This document shows, piece by piece, positions 28,491 to 38,176 of a DNA stretch of 64,000 nucleotides. Position numbers and translations under genes: made by a program. The notes under the pieces are model-generated. The model did not search any database. It was not told the DNA's origin and saw only the letters and a program-made list of their open reading frames with translations. This DNA comes from Pseudoxanthomonas kaohsiungensis (GTDB taxonomy: Bacteria > Pseudomonadota > Gammaproteobacteria > Xanthomonadales > Xanthomonadaceae): NCBI RefSeq assembly GCF_010211765.1, contig NZ_PDWO01000001.1, positions 1-64,000 of the forward strand, given 5' to 3'. Position 1 is the first letter of the stretch. The number at the start of each line of letters is the position of its first letter.

Positions 28491-29249
28491 TCAGCGGCCG
28501 CCGGCCACGTCGATGAAGCCGCCCGTGCTGTAAGAGGCCTCGTCCGAAAGCAGCCACACGATCGCCTGCGCCACTTCCTCGGGCTGGCCCCCGCGACGCA
28601 TCGGTATGAACGCCTTGACCCGGTCGACCCGGCCGGGCTCGCCACCGCTGGCGTGCATGCCGGTGTAGATGAAACCCGGCCGCACGCCATTGACGCGGAT
28701 GCCTTCCTGCGCCACCTCATGGGCCAGTCCGCGGGTCAGCGTGTCCAGCGCCCCCTTGGAGGCGGCGTAGTCGACGTACTCGCCAGGAGAGCCTGTCAAC
28801 GCAGCCACCGACGACACGTTGACGATTGCGCCTCCCTGGCCGCCATGCCGGGTGGACATCCGCCGGACGGCCTCGCGGCAGCAGAGCAGGGGACCGACCA
28901 CGTTCGCGTCGAGCACCCGGCGCACGCGCGCCGCGTCCATGGATTCCAGCCGCATCTGGGTTTCCAGCACGCCGGCGTTGTTCACCAGCGCATCGAGCCG
29001 GCCGAAACGGGCGTCCAGCCGGGCGAAAAGGCCGGCCACCTGCGCCTCGACCGCGACGTCGGCCTGCAGGGCGGTCGCCTCGCCGCCGTCGGCGACGATC
29101 CGCGCGACCACCTCGTCGGCCGCGCCGGCATCGCGCAGGTAGTTCACCGCGACCGCATAGCCGCGCCTGGCGGCCAGCAGCGCGGTCGCCGCGCCGATGC
29201 CGCGCCCGCCGCCGGTCACGAGCACCACCTTGCGCATCGCCGCGGTCAC
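28491..29249 (-). CDS. SDR family oxidoreductase (FabG/glucose-dehydrogenase type)
   Basis: A 252-residue classical SDR with [41 protein letters not shown], the catalytic [10 protein letters not shown] and GVRPGFIYT. The GTG at 29249 overlaps the TGA of the carboxylase beta gene (GTGA); ATG 29237 four codons later is an alternative. The overlap implies coupling to the beta subunit gene, which suggests a role alongside leucine catabolism. Confidence 0.88.
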   Translation of the reverse strand: MTAAMRKVVLVTGGGRGIGAATALLAARRGYAVAVNYLRDAGAADEVVARIVADGGEATALQADVAVEAQVAGLFARLDARFGRLDALVNNAGVLETQMRLESMDAARVRRVLDANVVGPLLCCREAVRRMSTRHGGQGGAIVNVSSVAALTGSPGEYVDYAASKGALDTLTRGLAHEVAQEGIRVNGVRPGFIYTGMHASGGEPGRVDRVKAFIPMRRGGQPEEVAQAIVWLLSDEASYSTGGFIDVAGGR

Positions 29250-30853
29250 ATCCGGAACACGCCGAACCGCGCCGGCTCGATCGGCGCGTTGAGCGAGGCC
29301 GACAGTGCCAGGCCCAGCACGCGGCGGGTGTCGGCCGGGTCGATGATGCCGTCGTCCCACAGCCGCGCGGTGGCGTACCACGGGCTGCCCTGCTGTTCGT
29401 ACTGCTCGCGAATCGGCGCCTTGAAGGCCTCTTCCTCGTCGGCGCTCCACTGGCCGCCACCGGCCTCGATCGCATCGCGGCGCACGGTCGCCAGCACGCT
29501 GGCGGCCTGCTCGCCGCCCATCACGCTGATCCGCGCATTCGGCCACATCCACAGGAAGCGGGCGCCATAGGCGCGGCCGCACATGGCGTAGTTGCCCGCG
29601 CCGAAGCTGCCGCCGATGACCACCGTGAACTTGGGCACCGAGGAACAGGCTACCGCGGTGACCATCTTGGCCCCGTCCTTGGCGATGCCGGCGTTCTCGT
29701 ACTTGCGGCCGACCATGAAGCCGGTGATGTTCTGCAGGAACACCAGCGGGATGCCGCGCTGGTTGCACAGCTCGATGAAGTGCGCGCCCTTGAGCGCGCT
29801 TTCGGCGAACAGGATGCCGTTGTTGGCGACGATGCCGACCGGGCAGCCGTGGATGTGGGCGAAGCCGGTGACCAGGGTCTTGCCGTAGCGCGCCTTGAAC
29901 TCGTCGAACTCGCTGCCGTCCACCAGGCGGGCGATGACTTCGCGGATGTCGAACGGGCGGCGCGTGTCCGCCGGCACGATGCCGTAGAGTTCCTCGGCCG
30001 GATACAGCGGCTCGCGCGGTTCGCGCAGCGCCACCGGCACCGTCTTGGCGCGGTTGAGGTGGCCGACGATGCCGCGCGCGATCTGCAGCGCGTGCGCGTC
30101 GTCCTCGGCGTAGTGGTCGGCCACGCCCGACACCGCCGTGTGCACGTCGGCGCCGCCCAGCGCCTCGGCATCGACCACCTCGCCGGTGGCGGCCTTCACC
30201 AGCGGCGGGCCGCCGAGGAAGATCGTGCCCTGGTCGCGCACGATCACCGACTCGTCGCACATCGCCGGCACGTAGGCGCCACCGGCGGTGCAGCTGCCCA
30301 TCACCACCGCGACCTGCGGGATGTTGTCGGCGCTCAGCCGCGCCTGGTTGTAGAAGATCCGGCCGAAATGCTCGCGATCGGGGAACACCTCGTCCTGCAG
30401 CGGCAGGAACGCGCCGCCGGAGTCGACCAGGTAGACGCACGGCAGCCGGTTCTCGCGGGCGATTTCCTGCGCGCGCAGGTGCTTCTTGACCGTCATCGGG
30501 AAGTAGGTGCCGCCCTTGACCGTGGCGTCGTTGGCCACGACCACCACCTCCTGGCCCATCACCCGGCCGATGCCGCAGACCATGCCTGCGGCGGGCGCGG
30601 CGCCGTCGTACATGTCTTCGGCCGCGAGCGGGGCGATTTCCAGGAACGGCGAACCGGGGTCGAGCAGGGTGTCGATGCGTTCGCGGGCGAGCAGCTTGCC
30701 GCGCTCGGTATGGCGTTGCCGCGCCTTGTCGCCGCCACCGGCAGCCGCTCGCGCCAGGCGGCGGTGGAGTTCATCGGCCAGCGCGCGGTGGTGCTCGGCG
30801 TGCGCGGCGAATTCGGGGGACCGGGGATCGATCTGGCTGCGGAGGGGAGGCAT
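29246..30853 (-). CDS. liuB: Acyl-CoA carboxylase beta subunit (methylcrotonyl-CoA carboxylase)
   Basis: The carboxyltransferase subunit of methylcrotonyl-CoA carboxylase. The 535-residue product has [19 protein letters not shown], the crotonase-like halves with [75 protein letters not shown] and [17 protein letters not shown], and a C-terminal helix. These motifs favour methylcrotonyl/geranyl-CoA over propionyl-CoA carboxylases. Unusually it is 7.5 kb from the alpha subunit gene, with feoAB, GH8 and SDR genes between. Confidence 0.93.
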   Translation of the reverse strand: MPPLRSQIDPRSPEFAAHAEHHRALADELHRRLARAAAGGGDKARQRHTERGKLLARERIDTLLDPGSPFLEIAPLAAEDMYDGAAPAAGMVCGIGRVMGQEVVVVANDATVKGGTYFPMTVKKHLRAQEIARENRLPCVYLVDSGGAFLPLQDEVFPDREHFGRIFYNQARLSADNIPQVAVVMGSCTAGGAYVPAMCDESVIVRDQGTIFLGGPPLVKAATGEVVDAEALGGADVHTAVSGVADHYAEDDAHALQIARGIVGHLNRAKTVPVALREPREPLYPAEELYGIVPADTRRPFDIREVIARLVDGSEFDEFKARYGKTLVTGFAHIHGCPVGIVANNGILFAESALKGAHFIELCNQRGIPLVFLQNITGFMVGRKYENAGIAKDGAKMVTAVACSSVPKFTVVIGGSFGAGNYAMCGRAYGARFLWMWPNARISVMGGEQAASVLATVRRDAIEAGGGQWSADEEEAFKAPIREQYEQQGSPWYATARLWDDGIIDPADTRRVLGLALSASLNAPIEPARFGVFRM

Positions 30854-30974
30854 GGGCGTCCTGGCGTGCGGATGCCCGAAGGATACGTGAGGTCGCGCGC
30901 GCGGCCTTCTGGCGGCGCAGCAAGGCGCGCCCGCTGCGCGGATCCGCCGGCGGGCCGGCGGATCCGCGGGGACG

Positions 30975-31376
30975 TCAGTTTTCCTCGGCCTTGCGCTCGG
31001 CGGCTTCGGCCGCTTCGCGGGCCTCGGCGGCGGTGCGCTCGGCCGCGTCGGCGGTGGCATCGGCGGCGCGAGCGGTGGCGTCGGCGGTCGCGTCGGCTGC
31101 ACGGCTGGCCGCATCGCGCGTCGCCGCTGCCGCGTCCGCGAGCGCCTGCTCGGTGTTGGCCGCGGCCTGCTCGGCCTGCGCTTCGGCCTTGGCGCCGGCT
31201 TCCTGGGCCGCGTCGACGGCGTTGGCGGCGGCATGCTCGGTGGCCGCGGCGGCGTGGTCGGCCGCGGCGGCGGCATGCTCGCCCGCGCGCTCGGCTTCGG
31301 TCTGGGCCGGCTGGTTGCAGGCGGCCAGGGGAATGGCCAGGAAGGCGGTGGCCAGCAGTAGGGTGCGGTGCTTCAT
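30975..31376 (-). CDS. Ala-rich lipoprotein, coiled-coil type
   Basis: The 133-residue product has a lipoprotein signal (lipobox region LAACN, Cys20) and a mature part made almost entirely of Ala with regularly spaced Glu, Asp, Lys and Arg (for example [20 protein letters not shown]), giving a long helix or coiled coil. It resembles Lpp-like envelope lipoproteins only in composition. The next gene upstream on the same strand (31525-31878) is a shorter protein of the same kind, so they look like tandem duplicates. Envelope or periplasmic location is likely. Confidence 0.75.
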   Translation of the reverse strand: MKHRTLLLATAFLAIPLAACNQPAQTEAERAGEHAAAAADHAAAATEHAAANAVDAAQEAGAKAEAQAEQAAANTEQALADAAAATRDAASRAADATADATARAADATADAAERTAAEAREAAEAAERKAEEN

Positions 31377-31472
31377 CGGATGCTCCTTTGGGTTGGCGGG
31401 ACGCGTCGGAGCTTGCCGCGGCCGGGTTCATGGCGCCGTGAATCCCGCGCGTCGTGCGGATCCCGGAAAGAG

Positions 31473-31500
31473 AAAAGCCGCCGGTTTCCCGGCGGCTTTT
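31473..31500 (-). terminator. Intrinsic terminator of the Ala-rich lipoprotein gene
   Basis: AAAAGCCGCCGG pairs with CCGGCGGCTTTT around a 4-base loop. It lies 25 bp past the stop of the gene at 31525 and ends in a T-run on the minus strand; the A/T tails on both sides make it usable in either direction. Confidence 0.8.
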
Positions 31501-31524
31501 CGGTACAGCAGGAAGGCCAGCAAA

Positions 31525-31878
31525 TTACTGCTTGACTTCTTCCTTGGCCTCTTCGGCAGCCGACTGGGCCTGCTCGGCGACGTCGGCAGCAGCCTCGGCG
31601 GCGTTCTGCGCGGCGTTGGCAGCTTCCTCGGTGGTGGCGCCGGCGGTAGCGGCAGCGGCGTCCGCGGCGGTGTCGGCGGCAGCGGCAGCGGCGTCAGCAG
31701 CGCCCTGGGCAGCGTCGGCGGTGGCGGCGCCGGCAGCAGCGGCCGAATCGGCGGCAGCCTGGGCCTCGGCAGCGGCCTCGTTCGCCTCGGCGGCGGCGTC
31801 AGCAGCGCGCTCTTCCTTCGAGCACGCGGCCATGGCCAGAACCAGAGCCGAAGCGATCAGCAGCTTGTTGATGCTCAT
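31525..31878 (-). CDS. Ala-rich lipoprotein, coiled-coil type (second copy)
   Basis: A 117-residue lipoprotein (signal MSINKLLIASALVLAMAACS, Cys19) with an Ala-rich, Glu/Asp-containing helical mature part (ADAAAEANEAAAEAQAAADS and similar to the end). The start has a good SD (GAGGAA). It has its own promoter-like sequence upstream and a strong terminator downstream, so it is a single-gene unit and could be highly expressed. Function unknown; related in layout to the gene at 30975. Confidence 0.8.
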   Translation of the reverse strand: MSINKLLIASALVLAMAACSKEERAADAAAEANEAAAEAQAAADSAAAAGAATADAAQGAADAAAAAADTAADAAAATAGATTEEAANAAQNAAEAAADVAEQAQSAAEEAKEEVKQ

Positions 31879-31931
31879 GTTGGATATTCCTCGTCGTTAG
31901 TTTGGGCAACGCGCGGTTGCGCGCCGGCAAC

Positions 31932-31959
31932 ATGATGACAAGCCCGTTTCCGCTGTCAA
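31932..31959 (-). promoter_or_regulatory. Sigma-70-like promoter of the Ala-rich lipoprotein gene
   Basis: On the minus strand TTGACA (31959-31954) and CATCAT (31937-31932) are separated by 16 bp: a perfect -35 hexamer and a 4-of-6 -10. It lies about 55 bp upstream of the start at 31878. Confidence 0.5.
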
Positions 31960-32000
31960 GCGGGCGTTGGTCATCTTCGTGGAAATGCCGTGAAAAACGA

Positions 32001-33176
32001 TTACAGCACTTCCAGGGCGATCGCGGTAGCCTCGCCGCCGCCGATGCACAGCGCCGCCACGCCCCGCTTGAGCCCCCGCGTGCGCAGGGCGTTGACCAGG
32101 GTCACCACCAGGCGGGCGCCGGAAGCGCCGATCGGATGGCCCAGCGCACAGGCACCCCCGTTGACGTTGACCTTGGCGTGGGGGATGCCCAGCTCCTTGA
32201 TCGGCGCCATGGCCACGACCGCGAACGCCTCGTTGATTTCGAACAGGTCCACGTCCCCGACCTTCCAGCCGGCCTTGTCGAGGAGGGTGGAGATGGCGCC
32301 GACCGGCGCCGTGGTGAACCACTCCGGCTGTTGCGAGAAGGTGGCGTGGGCGACGATCCGGGCCAGCGGCTGCAGGCCCCGGCGCGCGGCTTCGTCGGCC
32401 GACAGCAGCACGGTGGCGGCTGCGCCGTCGGAGATCGACGAGGAGCTGGCCGCGGTAACGCTGCCGTCCTTCTTGAACGCCGGCTTCAAGGTCGGGATCT
32501 TGGCCACGTCGGACTTGCCCGGCTGTTCGTCGCTGGCCACCTCAACCTCGCCCTTGCGGGTGGCCACCCTGACCGGGACGATCTCGCCGTCGAACGCACC
32601 CGAGGCCTGCGCGGCCTGCGAGCGCTTGACCGATTCGATCGCGAACGCGTCCTGCTCCTCGCGGGTGAAGCCGTACTTGGCCACGGTCGCCTCGGCGAAC
32701 ACGCCCATCGCCTGGCCGTCGTAAGGGTTGGTCAGGCCGTCCCAGGCCATGTGGTCCACGGCCTGGAAGCCGCCATAGCGGTTGCCGGTGCGCGAGTTGG
32801 GAATCAGGTGCGGCGCATTGGTCATCGACTCCATGCCGCCGGCGACCACGATGCTGGCCGAGCCGGCCTTGATCAGGTCGTGGCCGAGCATGATCGCCTT
32901 CATGCCCGAGCCGCAGACCTTGTTGATGGTGGTGGCGCCGGTGGCGGTCGGCAGGCCGGCGGCCAGCGCCGCCTGGCGGGCGGGCGCCTGGCCGAGGTTG
33001 GCCGGCAGCACGCAGCCCATGATCACCTCGGACACGTCGGCCGCCGGGATGCCGGACTGATCCAGCGCCGCCGAAATCGCCGCGGCCCCCAGGGTCGGGG
33101 TGGGCACGCCGGTGAACTGGCCGAGGAAGGAGCCGATGGCGGTGCGCTTGGCCGCGGCGATGACGATGTCGGACAT
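32001..33176 (-). CDS. atoB: Acetyl-CoA acetyltransferase (thiolase)
   Basis: The 391-residue thiolase condenses or cleaves acetoacetyl-CoA. Catalytic residues are in place: the nucleophile Cys in TINKVCGSGMKAIML, the His in the GHPIGASGAR loop, and the second Cys in VAALCIGGGEATAI; FEINEAFAVVA is also intact. As the end point of leucine breakdown gives acetoacetate, the enzyme may help convert it to acetyl-CoA, but biosynthetic roles (PhaA-like) are equally possible. It is a single-gene unit on the minus strand, divergent from the autotransporter. Confidence 0.95.
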   Translation of the reverse strand: MSDIVIAAAKRTAIGSFLGQFTGVPTPTLGAAAISAALDQSGIPAADVSEVIMGCVLPANLGQAPARQAALAAGLPTATGATTINKVCGSGMKAIMLGHDLIKAGSASIVVAGGMESMTNAPHLIPNSRTGNRYGGFQAVDHMAWDGLTNPYDGQAMGVFAEATVAKYGFTREEQDAFAIESVKRSQAAQASGAFDGEIVPVRVATRKGEVEVASDEQPGKSDVAKIPTLKPAFKKDGSVTAASSSSISDGAAATVLLSADEAARRGLQPLARIVAHATFSQQPEWFTTAPVGAISTLLDKAGWKVGDVDLFEINEAFAVVAMAPIKELGIPHAKVNVNGGACALGHPIGASGARLVVTLVNALRTRGLKRGVAALCIGGGEATAIALEVL

Positions 33177-33349
33177 GGGGGATTCCTCTGCAGGTGGAGC
33201 GGATTCGAAGCACCGATTATCGGCGCAGCCGGCAAGCGCCGCCAGCGTCCACCCGGGCAGGCGACAGTGGACGGTGTTTGCGGTATAGATCGGGCATGTC
33301 CGGGGGCGGGCGGTGCGAGCCGTCCAGGATCAACGAATCAGGTGACGTA

Positions 33350-36226
33350 ATGCACATATTCGGCAATGAAGGCGCTCGCGGCGGCGTGGCGCGCTCGCTG
33401 TTGGCGGTCGCCATCGCAACCACGCTGGCGACCGGACTGGCCGCCTGTGGGGGCGGTGGCGGTGGCAACCTGAGGGCTGGGGCGCCGACCTCGCCACCGG
33501 TCTCGCCGCCACCCCCGCCACCTCCGCCGAGCTCGCCGCCGCCGCCGCCGCTGGTGCAGCCGCCGATCGACGCCCACCTGGCCCTGACCCACGCCACTGC
33601 CACCGAGCGCCAGGGCTATACCGGCGCTGGCTACCGCATCGGCGTGATCGACACCGGCGTCAACCGCAACCATCCCTCGCTCGCCGGGCGGGTGGCGGCC
33701 AACCTGACCTACGTGAGCGCCAGTCGCAACGACCTCAGCGTGGACGACAAGGTCGGCCACGGCACCACGGTGTCGCTGCTGGCTGCCGGTGCCGCCTATG
33801 GCAGCTGGCCGGGTGGCGTCGCCCCCGGGGCCTCGATCCTGTCGGCGCGGATCATCAACGACGAGCGCCCCACCGACGACGGCTCGGGCCAGGGCAACGA
33901 GGTCACCGGCGCCCTGGGCCTGAAGCCGATCCACCAGGACCTGCTGGCCCGCGGCATGCGGATCATGAACAACTCCTGGGGCGGCCTGTACTGGACCCAG
34001 GCCAGCGCCACCGCGCCGATCGCCGACGAATACCGCTTCTTCATCGTCGACAACGACGGCCTGGTGGTGTTCGCCACCGGCAACGAGAGCCGCGCCGATC
34101 CGACCGACATGTCCTCGCTGCCCAGCCAGCCCGGCCCCAACGGCACGATGCCGGCGGCCGACCTGGAACGCGGCTGGCTGGCGGTGGCGGCGCTGGACAC
34201 GTCCGATCCGACCCGCCTGATGTACTACTCCAACGCCTGCGGCCTGGCCAAGGACTACTGCCTGGTCGCACCGGGCACGGCGGTGTTCCCCTCGCATACC
34301 GACACCGGGACCACGCCCAACCTGCGCTACGGCAGCGGCACCTCGTACGCGGCGCCGCTGGTCTCCGGTGCCGCCGCGGTGGTCTGGCAGAAGTTCCCGT
34401 ACTTCACCAACGACCTGGTGCGGCAGACCCTGCTGGGCACGGCCACCGACCTGGGCGCGGCCGGCCCGGATGCGGTGTTCGGGTATGGCCTGCTCAACCT
34501 GGGCAAGGCGCTGGGCGGCCCCGCCAAGTTCGACTGGGGCGACGTCACCGTCAATTTCGCCGGCGAGTCGACCTGGACCAACCCGATCACCGGCGACGGT
34601 GGCCTGGTCAAGCAGGGCGGCGGCACGCTAAGCCTGGGCGGGACGGGCGCAGGGCTGGATTACGCCGGCAACACGCGGGTGCAGGGCGGCACGCTGAAGG
34701 TCCTGGGGGCTGTGCGCAGCTCGGACGTCTTCGTGGAGGCCGGCGGCCGCCTGGAGGGTGCCGCCCAGCTCGGCGGCGACCTGACCAACGCCGGCGTCGT
34801 GCATATCGGCGAGGCCAATGCGGGAGGCACGGGGATCAGCGTGGACGGCAACTACGTGCAGCGGGCGGGAAGCCAGCTGTCGATGGTGCTGGGCTACGGC
34901 CACCTCCAGGTCGACGGCACCGCCACGCTGGAGGGCGGCAACGTGCACGTGGCAGGCGTGCGATCCGGGTACGTGACCCAGGCCCGGGAGGACGTGCTCA
35001 GCGCCACGGGCGGCATCAGCGGGCAGTTCGCCGGGGTGACCAGCGCCTCGACCATATTCCTCGACGCCTCGCTGCTGTACACCCCCACGGCTGCCTGGCT
35101 CGACATCCGCCGCCTCGACGTCACCGCCGCGGCGTTGAGCCTGGCCGACATCACCCCGGCGGCCTTCGGCGCTGCGCAGCGGGTGGAAACCGCGTTCGAC
35201 GGCATCGACGACCAGCAACGCGACGGCACCGGTGCGATATCCGACGGCTTCATCCGCATCGCCGGCGACTTCCAGAACACCGCCAGCGCCGGTGCGGCCT
35301 CGGCCTCGCTGCGCAGCCTGTCGGGCGAAGTGCACGCGGCCGCCGCGGCGGCGACCTACGACACGCTGGACCTGGGGCGGCGGGCGCTGTCCGCGCGTTT
35401 CGACGACCTGGCCTCGGGCGGCCGTCGTGCAGGCGGCTGGATGGAAGCGCTCGGTGGCGCGGCCTCGCTGGGCAACGGGGTGGACGCGCAGGTCGATGGC
35501 TGGCTGGCCGGCCACGACATGGCCCTGGACGGCACGATGGTCGCCGGCCTGGCCTTCGGCGAGTCGCGCATCGACAGCCGCATCGACGGGCTGGCCGACC
35601 GCAGCCGCGAGCGGCAGGCGCAGGCGCAGGCCTACCTCGGTCGACACTGGAACCAGGCCTACCTGATGGGCCAGTTCGGTGCCGGCCAGTGGCAGCGGCA
35701 GATCGACCGCGAGCTGTTGCTGGGCGCCAGCCGTTACGGCGTGCACAGCGACTATGACGGCGACTTTGCTGTGGCCGGATTCGAGGCGGGCTACCGCTTC
35801 GACGGCGCCGCCGGCTCGCTGGTGCCGTATGTGGGCACCGAGCACGCGCAGGTGCGCAGCGACGGGTTTTACGAGCAGGGCGCGGCCGGATTCGGGCTGC
35901 GCACGGGCGACAGCACGTCCTGGCGTACCCAGGCCATTGCCGGGCTGCGCGCCAGCCACGACTGGCGGCGTTTCAGCGTGAGCGGTTACGCCGAGTGGCA
36001 GCAGACCCTGGCCAGTGATGGACTGGAACTGTCGGCCAGCTTCGTCGGCGTGGACAGCTGGTCGCCGCTGGCGGCTTCCGACCCGGCGCTGTCGGGTGGC
36101 ATGGTTGGGCTGCAGGCCTCGGCCTGGCTGGGCGCGCACTCGACGCTGTCGTTCGGCTACGACCAGCGATTCGGCCCGCGTGGGGACGCGAGCCTGGTGT
36201 CGCTGAAGTACGCGTTCGGGTTCTGA
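33350..36226 (+). CDS. Subtilisin-family autotransporter serine protease
   Basis: A 958-residue type V-secreted protease. Domains in order: N-terminal signal with a Cys (lipobox-like LAAC), a Pro-rich linker, an S8 peptidase domain with the complete triad D101 (GVIDTGVN), H137 (GHGTTVS) and S332 (GTSYAAPLVSGAAA), a beta-helix passenger with a PATR-like GGLVKQGGGTLSLGG segment, and a C-terminal ~280-residue beta-barrel translocator ending in the aromatic-terminated SLKYAFGF. It resembles the SphB1/Ssp-like autotransporters of Xanthomonadaceae. The ATG 33350 has an AGGTGA SD. It sits alone, followed by the REP array. Confidence 0.93.
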   Translation: MHIFGNEGARGGVARSLLAVAIATTLATGLAACGGGGGGNLRAGAPTSPPVSPPPPPPPPSSPPPPPLVQPPIDAHLALTHATATERQGYTGAGYRIGVIDTGVNRNHPSLAGRVAANLTYVSASRNDLSVDDKVGHGTTVSLLAAGAAYGSWPGGVAPGASILSARIINDERPTDDGSGQGNEVTGALGLKPIHQDLLARGMRIMNNSWGGLYWTQASATAPIADEYRFFIVDNDGLVVFATGNESRADPTDMSSLPSQPGPNGTMPAADLERGWLAVAALDTSDPTRLMYYSNACGLAKDYCLVAPGTAVFPSHTDTGTTPNLRYGSGTSYAAPLVSGAAAVVWQKFPYFTNDLVRQTLLGTATDLGAAGPDAVFGYGLLNLGKALGGPAKFDWGDVTVNFAGESTWTNPITGDGGLVKQGGGTLSLGGTGAGLDYAGNTRVQGGTLKVLGAVRSSDVFVEAGGRLEGAAQLGGDLTNAGVVHIGEANAGGTGISVDGNYVQRAGSQLSMVLGYGHLQVDGTATLEGGNVHVAGVRSGYVTQAREDVLSATGGISGQFAGVTSASTIFLDASLLYTPTAAWLDIRRLDVTAAALSLADITPAAFGAAQRVETAFDGIDDQQRDGTGAISDGFIRIAGDFQNTASAGAASASLRSLSGEVHAAAAAATYDTLDLGRRALSARFDDLASGGRRAGGWMEALGGAASLGNGVDAQVDGWLAGHDMALDGTMVAGLAFGESRIDSRIDGLADRSRERQAQAQAYLGRHWNQAYLMGQFGAGQWQRQIDRELLLGASRYGVHSDYDGDFAVAGFEAGYRFDGAAGSLVPYVGTEHAQVRSDGFYEQGAAGFGLRTGDSTSWRTQAIAGLRASHDWRRFSVSGYAEWQQTLASDGLELSASFVGVDSWSPLAASDPALSGGMVGLQASAWLGAHSTLSFGYDQRFGPRGDASLVSLKYAFGF

Positions 36227-36228
36227 CC

Positions 36229-36562
36229 GTAGAGCGGGGCTTGCCCCGCTGTGCCGTACGGCGTCCCCATCAGCCGGGCAAGCCCGGCTCTACGGGTGCG
36301 GAGTGGTGTGCCGTTGCGTAGAGCGGGGCTTGCCCCGCTGTGCCGTACGACGTCCCCCCAGCCGGGCAAGCCCGGCTCTACGGGTGCGCAGTGGTGTGCC
36401 GTTGCGTAGAGCGGGGCTTGCCCCGCTGCGCCGTGCGACGTCCCCCCAGCCGGGCAAGCCCGGCTCTACGGGTGCGCAGCGATGTGCCGTTGCGTAGAGC
36501 GGGGCTTGCCCCGCTGTGCCGTGCGACGTCCCTCAGCCGGGCAAGCCCGGCTCTACGGGTGC
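36229..36562. repeat. Tandem array of double REP palindromes (88-89 bp period, nearly four copies)
   Basis: Each unit contains GTAGAGCGGGGCTTGCCCCG-CTG followed ~25 bp later by the inverted palindrome CAGCCGGGCAAGCCCGGCTC-TACG and a TGCCGTTGCG spacer. Units start near 36229, 36318, 36406 and 36494; the last is truncated. The two palindromes differ in one base pair (GGGGC versus CCGGG), so each unit is an inverted REP pair (BIME-like). It fills the gap between the autotransporter and the convergent isovaleryl-CoA dehydrogenase gene. No protein-coding gene is present. Confidence 0.9.
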
Positions 36563-36564
36563 GG

Positions 36565-37737
36565 TCAGCCGCGGCCGTCGAACAGCTCGCGGCCGATCAG
36601 CATGCGCCGGATCTCGTTGGTGCCGGCGCCGATCGCGTAGAGCTTGGCGTCGCGCAGGATGCGGCCGGTGGCGAACTCGTTGATGTAGCCGTTGCCGCCC
36701 AGCGCCTGGATCGCTTCCAGCGCCACCTGCACCGCCGCTTCGGACGCGTGCAGCAGGCAGCCGGCGGCGGCCGCGCGCGAGGCGTGGCCGGCGTCGAAGT
36801 CGCGCGCCACCTGGTAGGCGAACGCACGCGAGGACTGCAGCGCGGTGTACATGTCGGCGAGCTTGCCCTGCATCAGGCTGAAGGTGCCGATCGCCTGGTC
36901 GAACTGCTTGCGCTCGCGCACGTAGGGCAGGGCGATGTCCATCGCCGCCTGCATCAGGCCGATCGGGCCGCCGGTCAGCACCAGCCGCTCGGTATTGAGG
37001 CCGCTCATCAGCACCCGCACGCCCTGGTTCACTTCACCGAGCACGTTTTCCTGCGGGATCGCGCAGTCCTCGAACACCAGCTCGCAGGTGTTGGAGCCAC
37101 GCATGCCGAGCTTGTCCAGCTTCTGCGCGGTGGAGAAGCCCTTCATCCCGCGCTCGACGATGAAGGCGGTCATGCAGCGGCTGCCCGCGTCCTTGCCGGC
37201 GGTGCGCATGTACACGACCAGCACGTCAGCCTCGGGACCGTTGGTGATCCACATCTTGTTGCCGTTGGCGATCCAGACGCCGTCGCGCCCCGCTCTTGTC
37301 TCAAGCTGGGCGCTGCAGCGCATCGAGCCGACCACGTCCGAGCCGGCGCCCGGTTCGCTCATCGCCAGCGCGCCCTTCCACTCGCCGCTGCACAGCTTGG
37401 GCAGGTACTTCCGACGCTGGGCCTCGTTGCCGTTGAGGTAGAGGTTGGACACGCACAGGTTGGAGTGGGCGCCGTAGCTCAGGCCGACCGACCCGGACGC
37501 GCGCGAGATCTCCTCCATCGCCACCAGGTGGGCGAGGTAGCCCATCTCGCTGCCGCCGTACTCGGCCGGCACGGTCATGCCCAGCAGGCCCAGCTCGCCC
37601 AGCTTGGGCCACAGGTCCTGCGGGAACACGTTTTCCTCGTCGATCGCCGCCGCCCGCGGCGCGATCTCGGCCTCGGCGAACCGGCGCACCGCCTCGCGCA
37701 GGGCGTCGATCTCCTCTCCCAGCTGGAACGCGTGCAT
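36565..37737 (-). CDS. liuA: Isovaleryl-CoA dehydrogenase
   Basis: This flavoprotein oxidises isovaleryl-CoA to 3-methylcrotonyl-CoA in leucine breakdown. The 390-residue product is a full acyl-CoA dehydrogenase: [17 protein letters not shown] and [17 protein letters not shown] in the middle domain, then [19 protein letters not shown], and [21 protein letters not shown]. The catalytic Glu is in the isovaleryl-specific position ([16 protein letters not shown]) rather than near the C-terminus as in most acyl-CoA dehydrogenases, which supports the substrate. ATG 37737. It stands apart from the other liu genes, next to leucine dehydrogenase. Confidence 0.95.
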   Translation of the reverse strand: MHAFQLGEEIDALREAVRRFAEAEIAPRAAAIDEENVFPQDLWPKLGELGLLGMTVPAEYGGSEMGYLAHLVAMEEISRASGSVGLSYGAHSNLCVSNLYLNGNEAQRRKYLPKLCSGEWKGALAMSEPGAGSDVVGSMRCSAQLETRAGRDGVWIANGNKMWITNGPEADVLVVYMRTAGKDAGSRCMTAFIVERGMKGFSTAQKLDKLGMRGSNTCELVFEDCAIPQENVLGEVNQGVRVLMSGLNTERLVLTGGPIGLMQAAMDIALPYVRERKQFDQAIGTFSLMQGKLADMYTALQSSRAFAYQVARDFDAGHASRAAAAGCLLHASEAAVQVALEAIQALGGNGYINEFATGRILRDAKLYAIGAGTNEIRRMLIGRELFDGRG

Positions 37738-37920
37738 CGGATCCCCTGATGGTTACATGTGCACCCATTGTAGGTGGCCGCCGCCCCGGCCACACGTGCG
37801 GCTGCACAAAAGGGATGGACCCGGATCAGGGGGGCGTTGGGATCGAGCGGTGGCCTAGGACAACGCGGCGGTCCAGGCTTCCATGACCCGCAAAACCCTG
37901 CATACGCGGTTCCCTGGTTC

Positions 37921-38142
37921 GTAGGAGCCCATCCTCATGGGCGACCGGGGCGTCGGACGTGCGATGGCGTCGCCTGTGCCGAGGGCGTCGGGTCGCCGAT
38001 GAATCGGCTCCTACAGGGCGGCCCGGTTCGGGCGCGGTTTCCCCACTTGTAGGAGCCCATCCTCATGGGCGACCGGGACGTCGGACGTGCGATGGCGTCG
38101 CCTGTGCCGAGGGCGCCGGGTCGCCGATAAATCGGCTCCTAC
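37921..38142. repeat. Two direct copies of a 94-bp family-B repeat
   Basis: Copies at 37921-38014 and 38049-38142 (period 128 bp) begin GTAGGAGCCCATCCTCATGG and end GGCTCCTAC, with a long identical interior. They belong to the same family as the elements inside icmF, but the arms differ slightly (CCCATCCTCATGGG left, CCGATGAATCGG right), so the stem is imperfect. They occupy the 439-bp gap between liuA and the leucine dehydrogenase gene, which has no coding capacity. Confidence 0.85.
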
Positions 38143-38176
38143 AATGCGACGCCCGCATCGAGGCGACAGGCGAGCC

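Noticed and set aside
36229-38142. Regular repeats that could be taken for CRISPR arrays
   Set aside because: Repeats are palindromic REP-type units of 88-128 bp with near-identical 'spacers', no cas genes are present, and the copies occur singly elsewhere.
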